From positions 19,517,553 to 19,581,552 of the forward strand of contig JASFXZ010000009.1 in NCBI GenBank assembly GCA_032209605.1: a DNA stretch of 64,000 nucleotides, in the 5' to 3' direction. Positions 35,640 through 48,939 of the stretch are shown here, piece after piece. This DNA is from Mactromeris polynyma. Its lineage: Eukaryota; Mollusca; Bivalvia; Venerida; Mactridae. The notes under the pieces were generated by a model. It did no database searches. It saw only the letters and a program-made list of their open reading frames with translations, and was not told the origin of the DNA. Positions within the stretch are counted from its first letter, which is position 1. Each line of letters starts with the position of its first letter. A program made the position numbers and the translations under genes.

Positions 35640-38600
35640 AATATATTGTCGTTCTCTTGTCATTTTTTGCATTAACAAGATTTCCTGTAATTCTGATTAT
35701 TATTTTCATATACACTCCTGTAAGGCGTGTGTCATCCTTGGTACCCAGGCTAATTATAACATATATGATAACTGTAAAATCTCATACTCATGAATGGTTA
35801 ATAAGGTGAAATCTAGCCACTTAATTGGCTGCATGACACACGCCTCATGTGATACAGAAATTGCCGAGGAGTTACGGATGAAATCGCGGTTCTGAGTGAT
35901 CCAATGAGCTTTCAAATCATGTTAGGCAGGACATCAATAGCTCTTCACAAAGGAGTTTCCTTCTTTTTTGTTATCGTCCATTTCATTGGTTCTAGAAATG
36001 CTAATGAATATCGACACATTACGAAGCTTCGATAGCCAATTTGACCAGGGTATCATTTGTGTTATGAATAGCCTGGGTCTTGAGGATGGGCGTGTGTATA
36101 CATCGTATCTTGTTGTCCCGACTAGGTCAGCAACAATACAGATGTCTTTCAGTTCAGTTCGGTTTTGATTATGAGACTTTCAGTTTTCAGTTATTTGGTT
36201 TGTTTTAATTAAGTTATTAAATACACAAAGTTCTCTTTAACTGGTAGTTTAATGACTTGTTATGCCCAGACAGGAACATATGGCTAAGTAAGTAGAATAA
36301 GAAAAATATGTTATAGTATAATATTGTAGAGCTATGACTAGAAATAGAACTGTGTGTCCTATAATAAAAGTAAACAGCTTCCAAAAAGCTGTGTAACTAA
36401 AAGATAATATAAAGTTACAAGTTCTCTGACTAGAATATTTCTTCAGGAATAAAAATGTCAAACTCCATTTCCGCTCTAGTGCTGATGCATAACGGGTCTA
36501 AACTTATCATGCCCATTGATGTTACTCCTTGTTTCATTCAGTCAAACATATGCAACTAGCAGGAGTTTTATACAGTTGGTTAGAAATAAAGACTAAAACA
36601 ATCAATTCACTTTTTATTGAAAAATAGTGCTATAACAAAATGTTAAACAAGTCTTGTCATATTGCTTCTGTAAATAGAACTGGATATATTTTCTCTAACA
36701 CATATTTATTTGAACATAAATACAATTCCAAAATTTCAACCATCTTTGGTAGTACATATTAGATTCTCATTTGACACAGTAACCTAGACAACGCAGTGAC
36801 TATAACACATAAGTCCACCACTCAACAGAATGGTAAAAATGCTGAAACAACAGACAGATACTGAATTACTTTGATAATTCACAAAAATAACCATCTACAG
36901 ACATAATGTTATGTCTTTGGTCAATAAGGTATATATCAATATGACAAAAATATATTTCATATCATTCCAACAAGATATATTCAGTGTCGTCCAATGGAGG
37001 GAACAAAACAATACATTGAACATTGCAACCAACTATCCTAAACATCCACATACTGACTTTTCAAAGCAAAGAATAAATGCATGGCAGTGACAGATGTTTC
37101 AAGCTTTTAACATAAAGTATTCAGTCTGCATGGTCACATGAATACAGTTTATGATTATTGTATTAGATGTGCAAGGAAACATTCAGAATCTAACCCAATA
37201 TTTCAATAGAAAAAAAAAATGGTGATATAGTGACATACCACAGCATATCAAATAATACTATGAATGTTCCATTGATCAACTAATCTCAATGACATTGATT
37301 AAATGCATATATATGTATGTATATATACATGTATATTTATATTTATATAGAGAGAGAGAGAAAGAAAGAGAAGAGAGAGAAAGGGAAACAGTCAGCAAAG
37401 TCTATGGGTTTTTTTTTCAATACAAAACAATCATTCATAAAATTTCATATCTTGTTGTTTTCAATAAGTGAACATTGTCTAAACAGCTACACACACATCT
37501 ATGTTGATAACAGACACAAGGAATATAAATGTTTTCTTTTCTAAACAAAAAAAACTAAAGTGCAATAAAATAAACATAATTGTTCAGCATAGATCTAGAT
37601 CTGTTTTACAAATAACTGGCTACAAACTTGCATGATTTCTAAGGTTAAACGTATTGTGAGGTAACATGAAATATTTTTGATATAAGATTTGTTAAGAAAG
37701 ACAAAAATGGCAAGAAAAAAAACAAGAAATTCAGTGAATACCTAAATAATATCATTACTTCAAATTTGAATTTTGCTGCAGAAAAGAAGGAGAAAGCAAT
37801 AAAAGAGAGCAGGTAAAGAAACATACAAAATGCTATCAATTAAGTTGTCACTAATGTTTGTTATATCTGAGTAGTCACTTTTAATTCCACAGTACAATAA
37901 ATGCAAACTGGGAAACAGTCATACAGTTTTGAGTACCATCACATTATAAAGACTAAAGGTCTTACGAAATATGATTCACACTGGCCATATACATTATACA
38001 AAGAAACCGAAGGGACATTACGAGAAATCATGAAGTGACGAAAAACCAGACAGCGATAATCTCCAAATTTACCAAACTAGAGAAATGTCTTATTGAAATT
38101 TCAGTGATATAATGTTGCAATGGTTCTGGCAGTGGTGTTTACGCAAAAATTATTATTCCTGTGCTTATAAAATACATGTATGTATAACACCACAATTAGC
38201 TCATGTGATAAATAGCAACATACATTTCATAGTTAAGTATGGTTAAAGAAAAGTACAATTATATCATACATCCTAGCTTTCACAAAATGTTAAAGGGACA
38301 TGTTTTCTTACTTGAAGTTAAGTAAATTCTCATTTAATGTTACATAACATGCAGTTGTAATACCAATAAAGTAATGCTTTGTTCAAGATTTCATGAATAA
38401 TAAGACAGTCAAATAGTTAAATGCTATAAACAAATAAAAAATGTTTTTTCACTCATCCCAGGATCAACCGTGTACTGTAGTACACCAATAATGTGTAAAT
38501 ATGACTAACATGAATGAAAACACCATCAATAATGTAACAGTTTGAAATTTCAGGTAACACGCAGTACTCTCATAAAAAGAAAAAATGTAAATGAACACTA

Positions 38601-39700
38601 CAGAAAAATAATAAGAATAACAATCCCCCCCCTCCCCACCAAAAGAATAGAGAACAAAAACGAAAGTGAACACCTCTTCTAAGTTTAACAAGAAAATAAA
38701 GAAATAGAAACAAAGATACAGAAATAATAAAGACTAGGAAATGTAAGCATATCTATCGACCTCAATAAGTATAGGAAATACGAACAGCTGGTGAAATTAG
38801 AAAAAGTAACACATAGTGTTACAGTCTTCCAAAGCTGCGCTAAACATGTCCATTTTATCTTCAAGGGACTAGGTAAATCGTCTTGAGAGTCAGTGGGTTC
38901 GAACCAACAATAGTCAAAATATAGTCAATATACTGAACTAATATGGGACAACAGAATCAGTGGGAGTCAACCAAGGTACTTGAGGCAATCAGATTGAAGC
39001 GGACGTTTGATCACTGTACATGGACTGAATTTTGAAAAAATCGTAATTAAACATTTTGAACTAACCTAAACTTAATACTGACACATAGCCTGAGACATTC
39101 AGTGACAAGAAGAGCAAAAGGCAGTCAGAACAGAAATGCTAATTCTAAAAATATACCAAATATTTGTTAATTTCCAATTACCCAGTATCATCCAACTTCC
39201 AGTACTATGCAAAACACAGGATATTCAGACTAGAAGTGGTGGTGTTTACCAATCACAGCTCAATTTTCAACAAGCAATATTAGTGATGAAAAAAAAAACA
39301 GATAAAATTTTCTAACCAACTTCGAACAAAAATGTATAAAAACACAAATCACATTTATATGGCCATATAATGACAGGCCGATATGACTAGCTTAGAACTA
39401 AAATAATACAGTAGCAATATAACCATCAAACAATCAAAACATGTCTTACACATTGTCATATTATCAGTTTATCACAATAATTGTTAGAAAATAAGTACAT
39501 TGTATAAGGTTTTGTTAATAGATGTACTCGGAATCCAACACGACAACTCTTCAGAATATGGCATATCATACCACGAAGTTCTCACGTTCAGTTATTGTTT
39601 AATGAAGCACTTATTCACCAAAATAGTTTCATTAACTGTAAAAACTGATATATTATTGAACATTATGGAATGTGTAGTCATTCTAATTTGCCACTTTACA
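35640..39700. other. Intergenic; microsatellite at 37305-37390
   Basis: No gene was recognised. 37305-37390 is a compound microsatellite (ta/tg followed by ga-rich). The strand is A-rich on plus (T-rich on minus), which could reflect long 3' UTR sequence of the minus-strand calaxin gene, but no transcript end can be fixed. Confidence 0.4.
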
Positions 39701-39709
39701 ATCAGTATT

Positions 39710-39715
39710 TTTATT
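39710..39715 (-). terminator. Candidate polyadenylation signal for calaxin
   Basis: AATAAA on the minus strand about 410 nt past the proposed calaxin stop at 40127. It is a weak call because the hexamer is frequent in AT-rich DNA. Confidence 0.25.
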
Positions 39716-40126
39716 CCGTCAATACTAAAACAAATCATGCCTGAATGATAAGAAAACAAATTCAAGAAATTCAAGACAGACTTAAATAGTAAGAAGACCT
39801 CATAGGTTGAAATTTACAAAGAAAATCCATAATTCAATCTATGTTTTTCACAGTACAGACAATCATGTGACTTTTTTGGGGAAAAGATATAAAAGTACGA
39901 CACACAGTTAATAAAGATACAATTTATCACATTTATACACAAGTCACAAAAATAATACATTTGAGGCAGTTTTTCCAAAAAATGCATTAAATGTTATCAA
40001 AGTCCAGTAATGAATTAACACAATGATTGATGTAAATCTTATCTTTCAATACGAACACTTAAGATAGATATATTAAATGTTGACAAATGTGTAGAAAATA
40101 ACGATAATAATCTTAGATGACAGAGT

Positions 40127-40177
40127 TTAATACTTTATGTACTCATCACTTATAAGATTCAGGAATACCTGGCACTT
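40127..40177 (-). CDS. CLXN: Proposed last coding exon of calaxin
   Basis: A strong acceptor (TTTTTTCTGTATTTCAG) precedes a phase-0 frame [16 protein letters not shown] and a TAA. The 'QVF' and the total length of 211 match the known C-terminal layout. The phase fits exon 6, but the peptide itself is poorly conserved, and intron 6 (about 3.5 kb) could hide another choice. Confidence 0.6.
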   Translation of the reverse strand, partial: KCQVFLNLISDEYIKY

Positions 40178-43100
40178 CTGAAATACAGAAAAAAGAATCA
40201 TACTTAGATGTGTTCATAGGACACGGATTCCCCCCTCCCCGCTATGGGCTTTTCAGTAGAATGCAAACACTTTGTAAAGGTTAAACAATTTTAAAGCAAT
40301 ATGAACTGAATCCATCAATCCTTTCAAGAGTTATTAATTGTTAAACTACAAAAGGGCGATAACTCCTGCAAAAATTGGCAGATTGTAAGTGAAATCAAAC
40401 TTAAATTGTATTTTATTATCCAATGCTTATGTGCACAATATGGATTGAATACATCCATCCTTTCAAGAGTTATTAATTGTTAAACTACAAAAGGGCGATA
40501 ACTCCTGCAAAAATTGGCAGATTGTAAGTGAAGTCAAACTCAACCTGTATTTTATTATCCAATGCTTATGTGCACAATATGAATTGAATACATCCATCCT
40601 TTTAGAACTTATTGATTACATAAAAAAAAGGCCATAACTCCTCCAAAAATTGGCAGAATGTCACTGAAATCACATTTGATGTGTATTGTATTATCCTATA
40701 TGTATGTGCCCAATATGAATAGAATCTATGCATCCTTTAAAGAGTTGTTGATCAGAATTGTTTGCACAGACGGACGCAACGACAGACAGTCACACTTTAT
40801 GGCCATTCACCATTCTTCGAAAGGTGATGGCATAAAGATAGGTTTTAAAATTGTATCTGTTTACTCATGTACAGGGAGTCAGTTTACAGTGTCACATTTC
40901 AAATGTTTTTATTTTCAATACTATTTTATTATGCAATACTATTTTATTATGCAATATTGCCAGCTTCTAGCCTAACAAAGCAACGGTCACACAATTTATT
41001 TGATCAGTACACAATTTGCCATTACAATTTACTTCCTGTTATTTGTATTTGGATTCAAACAAGTGCACATTTAAGTCATGCCACATTTAAAAGCATCATC
41101 TATTTAACAGAACAGACATATATTTCTTTAACATAACACCAGAAGAAATGAACCATTTTTAAGAATAAGAAAGCACTTCCAAGCTTCCAAACAGTTCAAG
41201 CTCAATACTTCATCATTAATGATAGATATATGTAAATACATGACTTCTTTTGCTTTGTAAAGAACTTATTTGGTCAATTAGCTTGCAACATTAGCTCAGG
41301 TTAGTAGGCCTGGAGTGTAAAATTAGGACTCGTTGATGCTTGGCTTTATAGATTTGTTTAATTCTTCCAATAACCCAATATCACACACTACTGACTAAGT
41401 ATAGAGCATTCATACAGCCCATTATTACTCTTTTACCATTGTTTTATTTAATTGTCTGAGCCAAATCTATAATGCAAAGTGATCACCACAACTCATGATG
41501 TTAAGATAGTATAGAACTTTAATTATAATAGAAGATTAAATTTAGCATAGCATTTTCTCGGTTTATCAGTCTGGGAGATTCTCATAACAGTTTGTTAAGA
41601 TCCCTTCATTCAGTTTAAAGTTTATATAATCTTATAAGCAGTTGACTTAATTTTTTCTGTCTGATTCAGGTTCTAGCCCAGTTGCTTCTCTGATAAATTG
41701 TCTTCCTAGTAGGCTTACCTGCGCATTCATCAGGCCCTGTGTACACAAATATTAGTTTTCAGATTTAGGATCAATATCAATTTTTTCCCCCAAACTTTTG
41801 AAATTATTAAATATAGTATGATATATATATATATATGAAGATGGAGATGGATGGGGCACACTCTAAGGAGGGAACAGTCCAGCATCACCAGACAAGCCTT
41901 CAATTGGAATCTCCAGGGGAAAAGAAAAAAGGATTGACCAACCCAGACATGGAGAAGGATGCTGGACTCTGAGCTTTGTTCAATCAGGTTATCACGGAGA
42001 GAAGCCAAGCAAGCAACCCAAGACAGAGTAAGATGGCAAGGTGTAGTGAGGAGGACAGAGTAAGATGGCAAGGTGTAGTGAGGAGGACTGAGTAAGATGG
42101 CAAGGTGTAGTGAGGAGGACAGAGTAAGATGACAAGGTGTAGTGAGGAGGACAGAGTAAGATGGCAAGGTGTAGTGAGGAGGACTGAGTAAGATGGCAAG
42201 GTGAAGTGAGGAGGACTGAGTAAGATGGCAAGTTGTAGTGAGGAGGACAGAGTAAGATGGCAAGGTGTAGTGAGGAGGACAGAGTAAGATGGCAAGGTGT
42301 AGTGAGGAGGACAGAGTAAGATGGCAAGGTGTAGTGAGGAGGACTGAGTAAGATGGCAAGGTGTAGTGAGGAGGACAGAGTAAGATGACAAGGTGTAGTG
42401 AGGAGGACTGAGTAAGATGGCAAGGTGTAGTGAGGAGGACAGAGTAAGATGGCAAGGTGTAGTGAGGAGGACAGAGTAAGATGGCAAGGTGTAGTGAGGA
42501 GGACTGAGTAAGATGGCAAGGTGTAGTGAGGAGGACAGAGTAAGATGGCAAGGTGTAGTGAGGAGGACTGAGTAAGATGGCAAGGTGTAGTGAGGAGGAC
42601 TGAGTAAGATGGCAAGGTGTAGTTAGGAGGACAGAATAAGATGACAAGGTGTAGTGAGGAGGACAGAGTAAGATGGCAAGGTGTAGTGAGGAGGACTGAG
42701 TAAGATGGCAAGGTGTAGTGAGGAGGACTGAGTAAGATGGCAAGGTGTAGTGAGGAGGACAGAGTAAGATGGCAAGGTGTAGTGAGGAGGACTGAGTAAG
42801 ATGGCAAGGTGTAGTGAGGAGGACTAAGTAAGATGGCAAGGTGTAGTGAGGAGGACTGAGTAAGATGGCAAGGTGTAGTGAGGAGGACAGAGTAAGATGA
42901 CAAGGTGTAGTGAGGAGGACTGAGTAAGATGGCAAGGTGTAGTGAGGAGGACAGAGTAAGATGGCAAGGTGTAGTGAGGAGGACTGAGTAAGTAAGTATA
43001 CATGTATATGAACATTTTGAAAATTACTGAAGATTTTGAATTCAGATCTCATATTTGTTTAGACAAAAGGTGTTAATTTATAAGTTTAGATGGAGTCTTC

Positions 43101-46100
43101 AAAATTGATCATGATTTTATCTAGATCAGCTTCAGTCTAAAGTGTAATTTAGTGAATTTCTAAATAAAAGGTAAAGCATTAAATGTATTCACAAAGTCAA
43201 TTTGAAAACATTGAGGTATTTTTGTGATCTTTCATGAGAAGTACTGCATATCCAATAGTACTCAATTGCTTTAAGAAAACAACAAACATTTTTCAGGATC
43301 AAACTGATCCAGATTTGTTGACCCTTGGGGCCAGGTTATCATCAGCCCATATTAATTGGTTCAACAGCTCCAAAAGATTACATTACACTGTTATACAGTA
43401 AACCCTCAATAATAAGAACACCCTTGGGACCCTAGATAACTGGTCTTCTTATTGAGGTGGGCTAAATATCAAGGTGAATTAGACCAAAACTGTGAAATGG
43501 ACTTGAAAATTGTGTTCTTAATTTTGAGGTGGTCTTATTATTGAGGTGGTTATTTAAAAGGGTTTTACTGTATGTATTGCTGATATTAAATGACACTAAT
43601 ATTAACTTATTTATTCAACAAAACATAAAGTAAAGACCGAAACTAGCAAGACACAGAAAATAAATAGAAAAGAGATTTACCTTGGGTGTAGGTAGGCATG
43701 TTCCAAAAGCTTCAAGTAAAAGGGGTTCTTCGTGTATAGACTGTTCAAAATCAGAGTATGACAAGCGACTGTCATGATCTAAATCCTGAAATAGATGGGT
43801 TGTTAGTTCATTAAATGTCTTCATGCAGTGAAAACAATATTTTGAGTTAATGTCTCAAATTTGAAAAAAATGTTTTTTTCAACAAAAAGTAGGACCCACT
43901 TGACAGCATGTAAACCAAAAGTAGCTGATTTTGTTAATCAAAACAAATGTAAGGACTTTGACAGATTTGAGAGGATTTTCAAAAACACAAAATGACATTA
44001 GGATTCATTTACATAAAAAACATTTTTCATATGCGTTTTTCATTTCAGAAACCATCGCATTCAACAGTTTATGTCTAAAGTACTGTCACAGATAGCGAAG
44101 TGTCTCAGAAGAAAGTCAGGAGTTTATTTATTGCAAATAATGTCAAATTCAGTGAAATAAAAAGAACTTTTTATAAGCAAAAAATGTCTTTCCTTACCAA
44201 ACAAGAAAAAAAAATTGTAACATACATTAATCACATAAAATATTTATACTGTACAGCTACTTTATTAGAAAAATGAATATTCATGGTTTCAAATCAAAAT
44301 ATACTACAACTGTCTATGCTGACTGACTGCAAAACACCGAAAGCCTGGAAATCTCAGCATAAATTGTAAGTGTCAGGTTCACATGATCCAAATGACAAAT
44401 ACATTTTCACCTCATTCTCTGAACAAGTCATTCAAAACTAAAAACAAGTTTACATTCTGACTTCTATGCAAGAATAAAACTTATTATTCTCCACTGAGCA
44501 TTCCCTCAGTCCAGGCAATCTTCCTTGTGAAATATTTTTTCTGAACAAAGGAAAAGCCCTAGTATGATTTATTATATAATAACACATTCCCCTTTTCACT
44601 ATTTCAGACACAAAACAACAGAAAGATGTATAACAATTCACCAGTAATATTTCAAACAGTATGTTTATGTTACAATTATTCACCAAGTTTCCCAGACTAC
44701 GGTAGGATATCTATCATATAAAGTTATAAAACAGTGAAATGATAAATAATGCACAGGAACAGGATGAGAAGTTCAGACATAATCTCATAACAGAGAAAAG
44801 GTTAACACTAGTAGGCTCAGAACTCATAAATATAAAGAATATAGAAGGGTAAGGCACAAAAGTTCAAATGCATAATTCAAGTTTCATACATTTGTTGAAA
44901 CTTTGGAAATTTATATTTACTATATTTGAAGAAAAGATGGAAGACAGTTTTTTTTTGTTTTAAAAAGGACATTAAGTAATGAAGGAATAAGAACTAATTT
45001 ATATGTATATAAAGTAATACATAAATATAAATCAATACAAATCAGAAGTTCTTACCATTTTCTTTAAACTGATTTCAACAAGGTCTTTTATCCCTTCTTC
45101 TGGATCCTCTTCAGTTGGTTGCTATGGAAACAGAAAAAAATATAATAGAGACATCAGTTTTTATGAGATATTCTTTAATTGTTGCGAAGCTTAACTAAAT
45201 TATACAATAAACGAACTTCCAGTCAGTACATGTATATATATACAGATCTATTAACATACATATTGATCACGATGTTTAATTAAGTTAAAATAATGTAAAA
45301 CAAGACCATATTTACATCAGTCTCCCATTAATTCTGAATTCAACTTCATAATGTTACCGTCAAATTGTCATCATCAAACTGGCTAGGTAATTAGAGATAA
45401 TACCTTTGCCACTACTTTACAAATTACTAGGAAAGAACTCATGCTTTTTTAAATACCGGGATTCATTTCATAAATATAATTCATAATCCTAACTAATATT
45501 AAATGGAGTCATTAGCTAATAATGTTAATCTTTTGTAAATACAGTATGTTTCCATAATTATGTACAACCAAGAGCATAGGTGGATACAAGGGAGGTAACA
45601 ATAACATATTTCTCACGATCAGTTCTATACATGAGTTAGTTCCCCTTTCCAATAGTAAACTACACATTAACACATTTTACCAACAAAGACATAAAATGCA
45701 TACTGCTAGCAAACCAGACAAGATGGAACATACCAGATTGTATAGTTAATTTAAAAGTCATTAAAATAGTATACTGTAAGACACAATAAGTCATCAAGTA
45801 AAAAATATTTGCAATACAAGAAAATAACAATACATTTGTAAATCATGTACATAGCATAGAAATTTGCATACAAGTTAAAGCGCAATTGAAGTGAATAAAA
45901 TTTATCATGTCAGTGATTTTTTTTGTTCAATTTTACTGCCAAATTTCAGCTGTTTCCCCTAGCAAAAACGCCTTCATTTTCCCTTGAAAGTGTCCTTTTG
46001 CCCCCAAAAAGTAAACAAAAAATGTTTTTAACTGACTTCTTGTACTATCCTGAATAGGGAACTTTGAGATGAAGAGGGAAAAATAATAATACATTCAGAG

Positions 46101-48846
46101 AAAGTAGGAAATTAAAACATTTATAAGTAAAATCACCATGCTCTTATTTTCCCTAATTTGGGACTTATCGCGCATATTTTCCCAATTTGAAAAGGCGCAG
46201 GCAATAAAATTATTTTCAAAAAAATCACTGCATGTATATAATACATGTATTACACAAAATTCTACTTTATGAAGAATGATCTAGAAAAATAAAGATTTAA
46301 TCATACTTGTTTTACACAGGAATGTAAATAACATGGCCCGGGTCAGCAACACAGTTAACTTCAGTCCGTTTTAAAATATTCTCCCACATTGGTAGAGAAA
46401 TCAATTAGTCTACACTAATTTGGGAGATTTTTTGTAGTTTATTAACACAGAGCTTGCATATATATCAGAAATACCAGTACATATTCATAGACAGGACATA
46501 ATGTTTTTGCACCAGTTCACTCTTATATGTCTCTAACACTATCTAACACTATATAGTGCATCATCTGTCAATATCAATCATAATTCTTAAAGACACAATA
46601 CACTCAAAAGCCCGAAAAATAGACAATAAAATTGTACAATTTAGCCTCTCCCAAGTGGCCCTCTTGATCATCAGCCTCTCTTCAACAACATTCTCAATTT
46701 TCTTGTAATAAAATTTACTACCCATATAACCCCTTTTGGCCTATTATGCTAGATGTCTTGACCCCCCCCCCCCCTGTTTATCCTCATTAATTCTCCTTAG
46801 TTGTCCTTTATAGTCGGACAGGCCATTCCTTGGGCCCCTGTACCTTGAGTATTTACCTTGTACCTCCTCAATGTTTAATAGACTGTTGTTTTCCTGGAAG
46901 ACTGTGTGGAGAGGTGTTGCCTTATATATGTGACGTTCCCTGTAGCAACTTATTCTCTCTAGAGCAACAGCTTCTCAACCACAGTCGAAATTTGCAAATG
47001 TGATGTTCTAGAGAGGACCCATTGTACAAAAAATAATAAGTTTCGACAAGAGATCATGAAGACTTACCTTAACAAGACTGTTTTTGAGCAACTGATACAT
47101 TTCTTCTCGTGATATATAACCATCTTGGTTCAAATCATAAACAGTAAAACAATCTGTAACAATAATGTATACTGTATAAGTTGCAAAGTTAGTGACATAA
47201 AAATGTTTGCAAAAATCACAATTCAAGGATGTCACCAATATATCAGCCAGCACAAGTTTTGCTCCTTCAAACATGAAAAGTTTGATATATCTTACAATTA
47301 AACAATAACTACTTTGCAAATAATTCCACTCACAAAATGTCTGAAATTGCACATTGTGAACATCTTGACAGGCAAGAATATTCACATATAGTATAAGGAG
47401 ATAGTTTTAAAACAGATTTTGAAGAACTTCTGTCATGAAAAACAGTCACCTAACCAAAGAAAATCCAGGTTTCAAAACTGATTATTTAAGTTGTAATAAC
47501 TTGTTTCACAATCTAAGTAAAATAAATAAGATTAATGTAAGATACATTAATTATCACAGTATCATTGATTTAACAGCCATGAACAAAGTTGGATGCAATC
47601 GTACTTGACCAGTTTCAGTTCATTGGTTAGGAGTAATGCTTACATCTTGTTTTTTCTTCTGTTTGTCCTTTCAAGAACACAGATAAACCCATAACCCACT
47701 CGTCATGATTAATATAGTTATCACTGTCTCTATCAAATGCTCTGAAAACTGAAAAAGACAAAATTGTACTACATGTAGTTATAAACTAGTGAAAGGCCTC
47801 TTATCACCTGCAATGTCAACTATTAAGCAAGCCTTCATTGCAAAATGAAACACAGTACTGTATAAGTGTTAAAGTTTGCAAGGTGTAAAAGTACATTTGC
47901 AAAATAAGCAAACATTTTCCCCAGCGTAAATTTCCACTTCCACCAAGAATATTTTTACCTACATACTGTGTAGCCATTACTGGGAGTTTGGTACTCCATG
48001 TAGTTACTATTAAAGCACTGCATGGCCGATAATACTTGGATTATCTGACACACTTTTCCCCCTTGAATTACTTCAGCTTTGACAACCCCAAAGCATCACA
48101 GTTTAGCCAAAAAAAAGATGTTTGATTAAATTTCTCACCTCTGTCCATCAACATATCATCTGTCATACCAAACATATCATGTAATATGTCTCTGAACTTC
48201 AAACGATCCAGTTTCTTGTTTGTTGATCCATTTACATACGTATTGTACATAGACAATAATTTTTCGATTTCAGGTTTTTTGACTGAAAAGAAAAAATTAT
48301 AAATTTTGTTAAATAACAAATTATAGGATTTGCCCAAAACTGGTTGTATTGCACATCATAACAATAAGACAATGCGAGGTTGATTTGTAAAATTATGCAG
48401 TAGTCTCATAGAAATCAGCAATGAAATCAAATGTAGATTACACAAGTCCATCATTGAGTTTTGTCAAACTGAGTGTAAATGCATTTAGACCTTTAGTTAC
48501 CTGACGGATAGTCATTGCTGCTGAATTAAGCAATTGGCTGTCAAAAACAACACTACACAACACTTGATATCAGCGCATGTGAACAGTACAGAGTGCCAAT
48601 ACAATATTTCATAAAATAACATTAATAATTGAAACCAAACATGTTACGATATGATTAAAACCCTTAGTTCAAATAACCATCTTTATTAAGAAACTTTCTG
48701 TCGAAATTACCCCACCCACCAAAACTACAATTAAAATCAAAAGTAAACTTAAACATAAGGCACTGACAATGGCAGCTTCCATCTTTGTCTTTTCGTTTGC
48801 TAAGCTTCTCAATAATTTTGGCCTGTTCCTGGCGTTTGGACGACAT
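40127..48846 (-). CDS. CLXN: Calaxin (EF-hand calcium-binding domain protein 1), seven exons
   Basis: Calaxin is a Ca2+ sensor bound to outer dynein arms of motile cilia and flagella. Coding exons on the minus strand: 48846-48768, 48282-48139, 47748-47644, 47153-47068, 45121-45056, 43785-43681 and 40177-40127. Each boundary has GT/AG signals and phases agree, giving 211 residues, the length I recall for the vertebrate protein. Exon 2 reads [20 protein letters not shown], a calaxin signature. EF-hand loops are [12 protein letters not shown] (80-91), [12 protein letters not shown] (116-127) and [12 protein letters not shown] (161-172). The third lacks the usual glycine at loop position 6 and has Asp at position 12. 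Exon 5 encodes [20 protein letters not shown] and exon 6 ends [14 protein letters not shown], both highly calaxin-like. The exon 1 donor (CATT|GTCAGT) and the last exon are the least certain parts. Confidence 0.88.
40300..40780. repeat. Tandem module of about 138 bp, just over three copies
   Basis: The unit contains catcctttcaagagttatta, then aagggcgataactcctgcaa, a ttggcagat box and tgcttatgtgcacaatatg. It recurs at about 40313, 40450, 40588 and, partly, 40725. The first two units are almost identical, the others diverged. It ends in a cagacggacgcaacgacaga tail. The array sits inside the proposed sixth intron of calaxin. Confidence 0.75.
41833..42040 (+). pseudogene. C-terminal fragment of a LINE endonuclease-reverse transcriptase
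   Basis: The plus strand encodes [20 protein letters not shown], then [11 protein letters not shown]. After a +1 shift the frame gives [10 protein letters not shown] and [20 protein letters not shown] followed by a stop. This is the conserved tail of RTE/Ingi-like LINE proteins ('kWrWiGH.lR', 'GkRkrGRP..TWrR', 'A.DR.rWR..v'). The fragment is frameshifted and lacks all upstream domains. Its last codons are the founder of the adjacent 32-bp minisatellite. It lies in calaxin intron 6, opposite to the gene. Confidence 0.75.
42023..42992. repeat. 32-bp minisatellite, about 30 copies
   Basis: The unit is gtgtagtgaggaggacagag plus taagatggcaag, repeated head to tail with very few indels. One position is biallelic (ggacAgag versus ggacTgag) and the two forms are interleaved. 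Rarer variants are gatgAcaag, gtgAagtg and agtTagg. Because 32 is not a multiple of 3 and the unit lacks stops on the minus strand, all three minus frames stay open and give 32-residue peptide repeats. These are not real proteins. Confidence 0.95.
43396..43570. mobile_element. 175-bp MITE with CAGTA ends and TA target duplication (Tc1/mariner type)
   Basis: The left end CAGTAAACCCT and right end AGGGTTTTACTG are inverted repeats flanked by TA on both sides. The interior repeats 'cttattattgaggtgg' in both orientations. Partial relatives occur at 25852-25920 and 56990-57040. It lies in calaxin intron 6. Confidence 0.75.
46747..46960. repeat. Interspersed repeat, partner of 35390-35632
   Basis: It begins after a 'tgtcttgacc' box followed by a C-run and ends gcaacttattctctct. 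It is clearly alignable to the 35.4-kb copy in the same orientation. It lies in calaxin intron 4. Confidence 0.7.
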
Positions 48847-48925
48847 AACTTCGGATTAAACCAACATGAAGCCAGAAAAATAATAACACGGCTTCCTGCC
48901 GGATGTATACTTGTTGTTAAGCACA

Positions 48926-48938
48926 ATGCGCATGCGCC
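48926..48938. promoter_or_regulatory. NRF1-like site upstream of calaxin
   Basis: TGCGCATGCGCC matches the NRF1 consensus (YGCGCAYGCGCR) about 80 bp upstream of the calaxin ATG, in a TATA-less setting. This is a motif match only. Confidence 0.4.
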
Positions 48939-48939
48939 A

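Noticed and set aside
38862..38914. Possible further tRNA-like piece (gtgggttcgaacc)
   Set aside because: A box B is present but no box A at the right distance could be seen.
41730..43052. Three overlapping minus-strand frames of 440, 303 and 199 codons with a 32-residue peptide repeat
   Set aside because: They are translations of the 32-bp minisatellite, which stays open in all three minus frames because its unit lacks stops and is not a multiple of 3. All are shadows.
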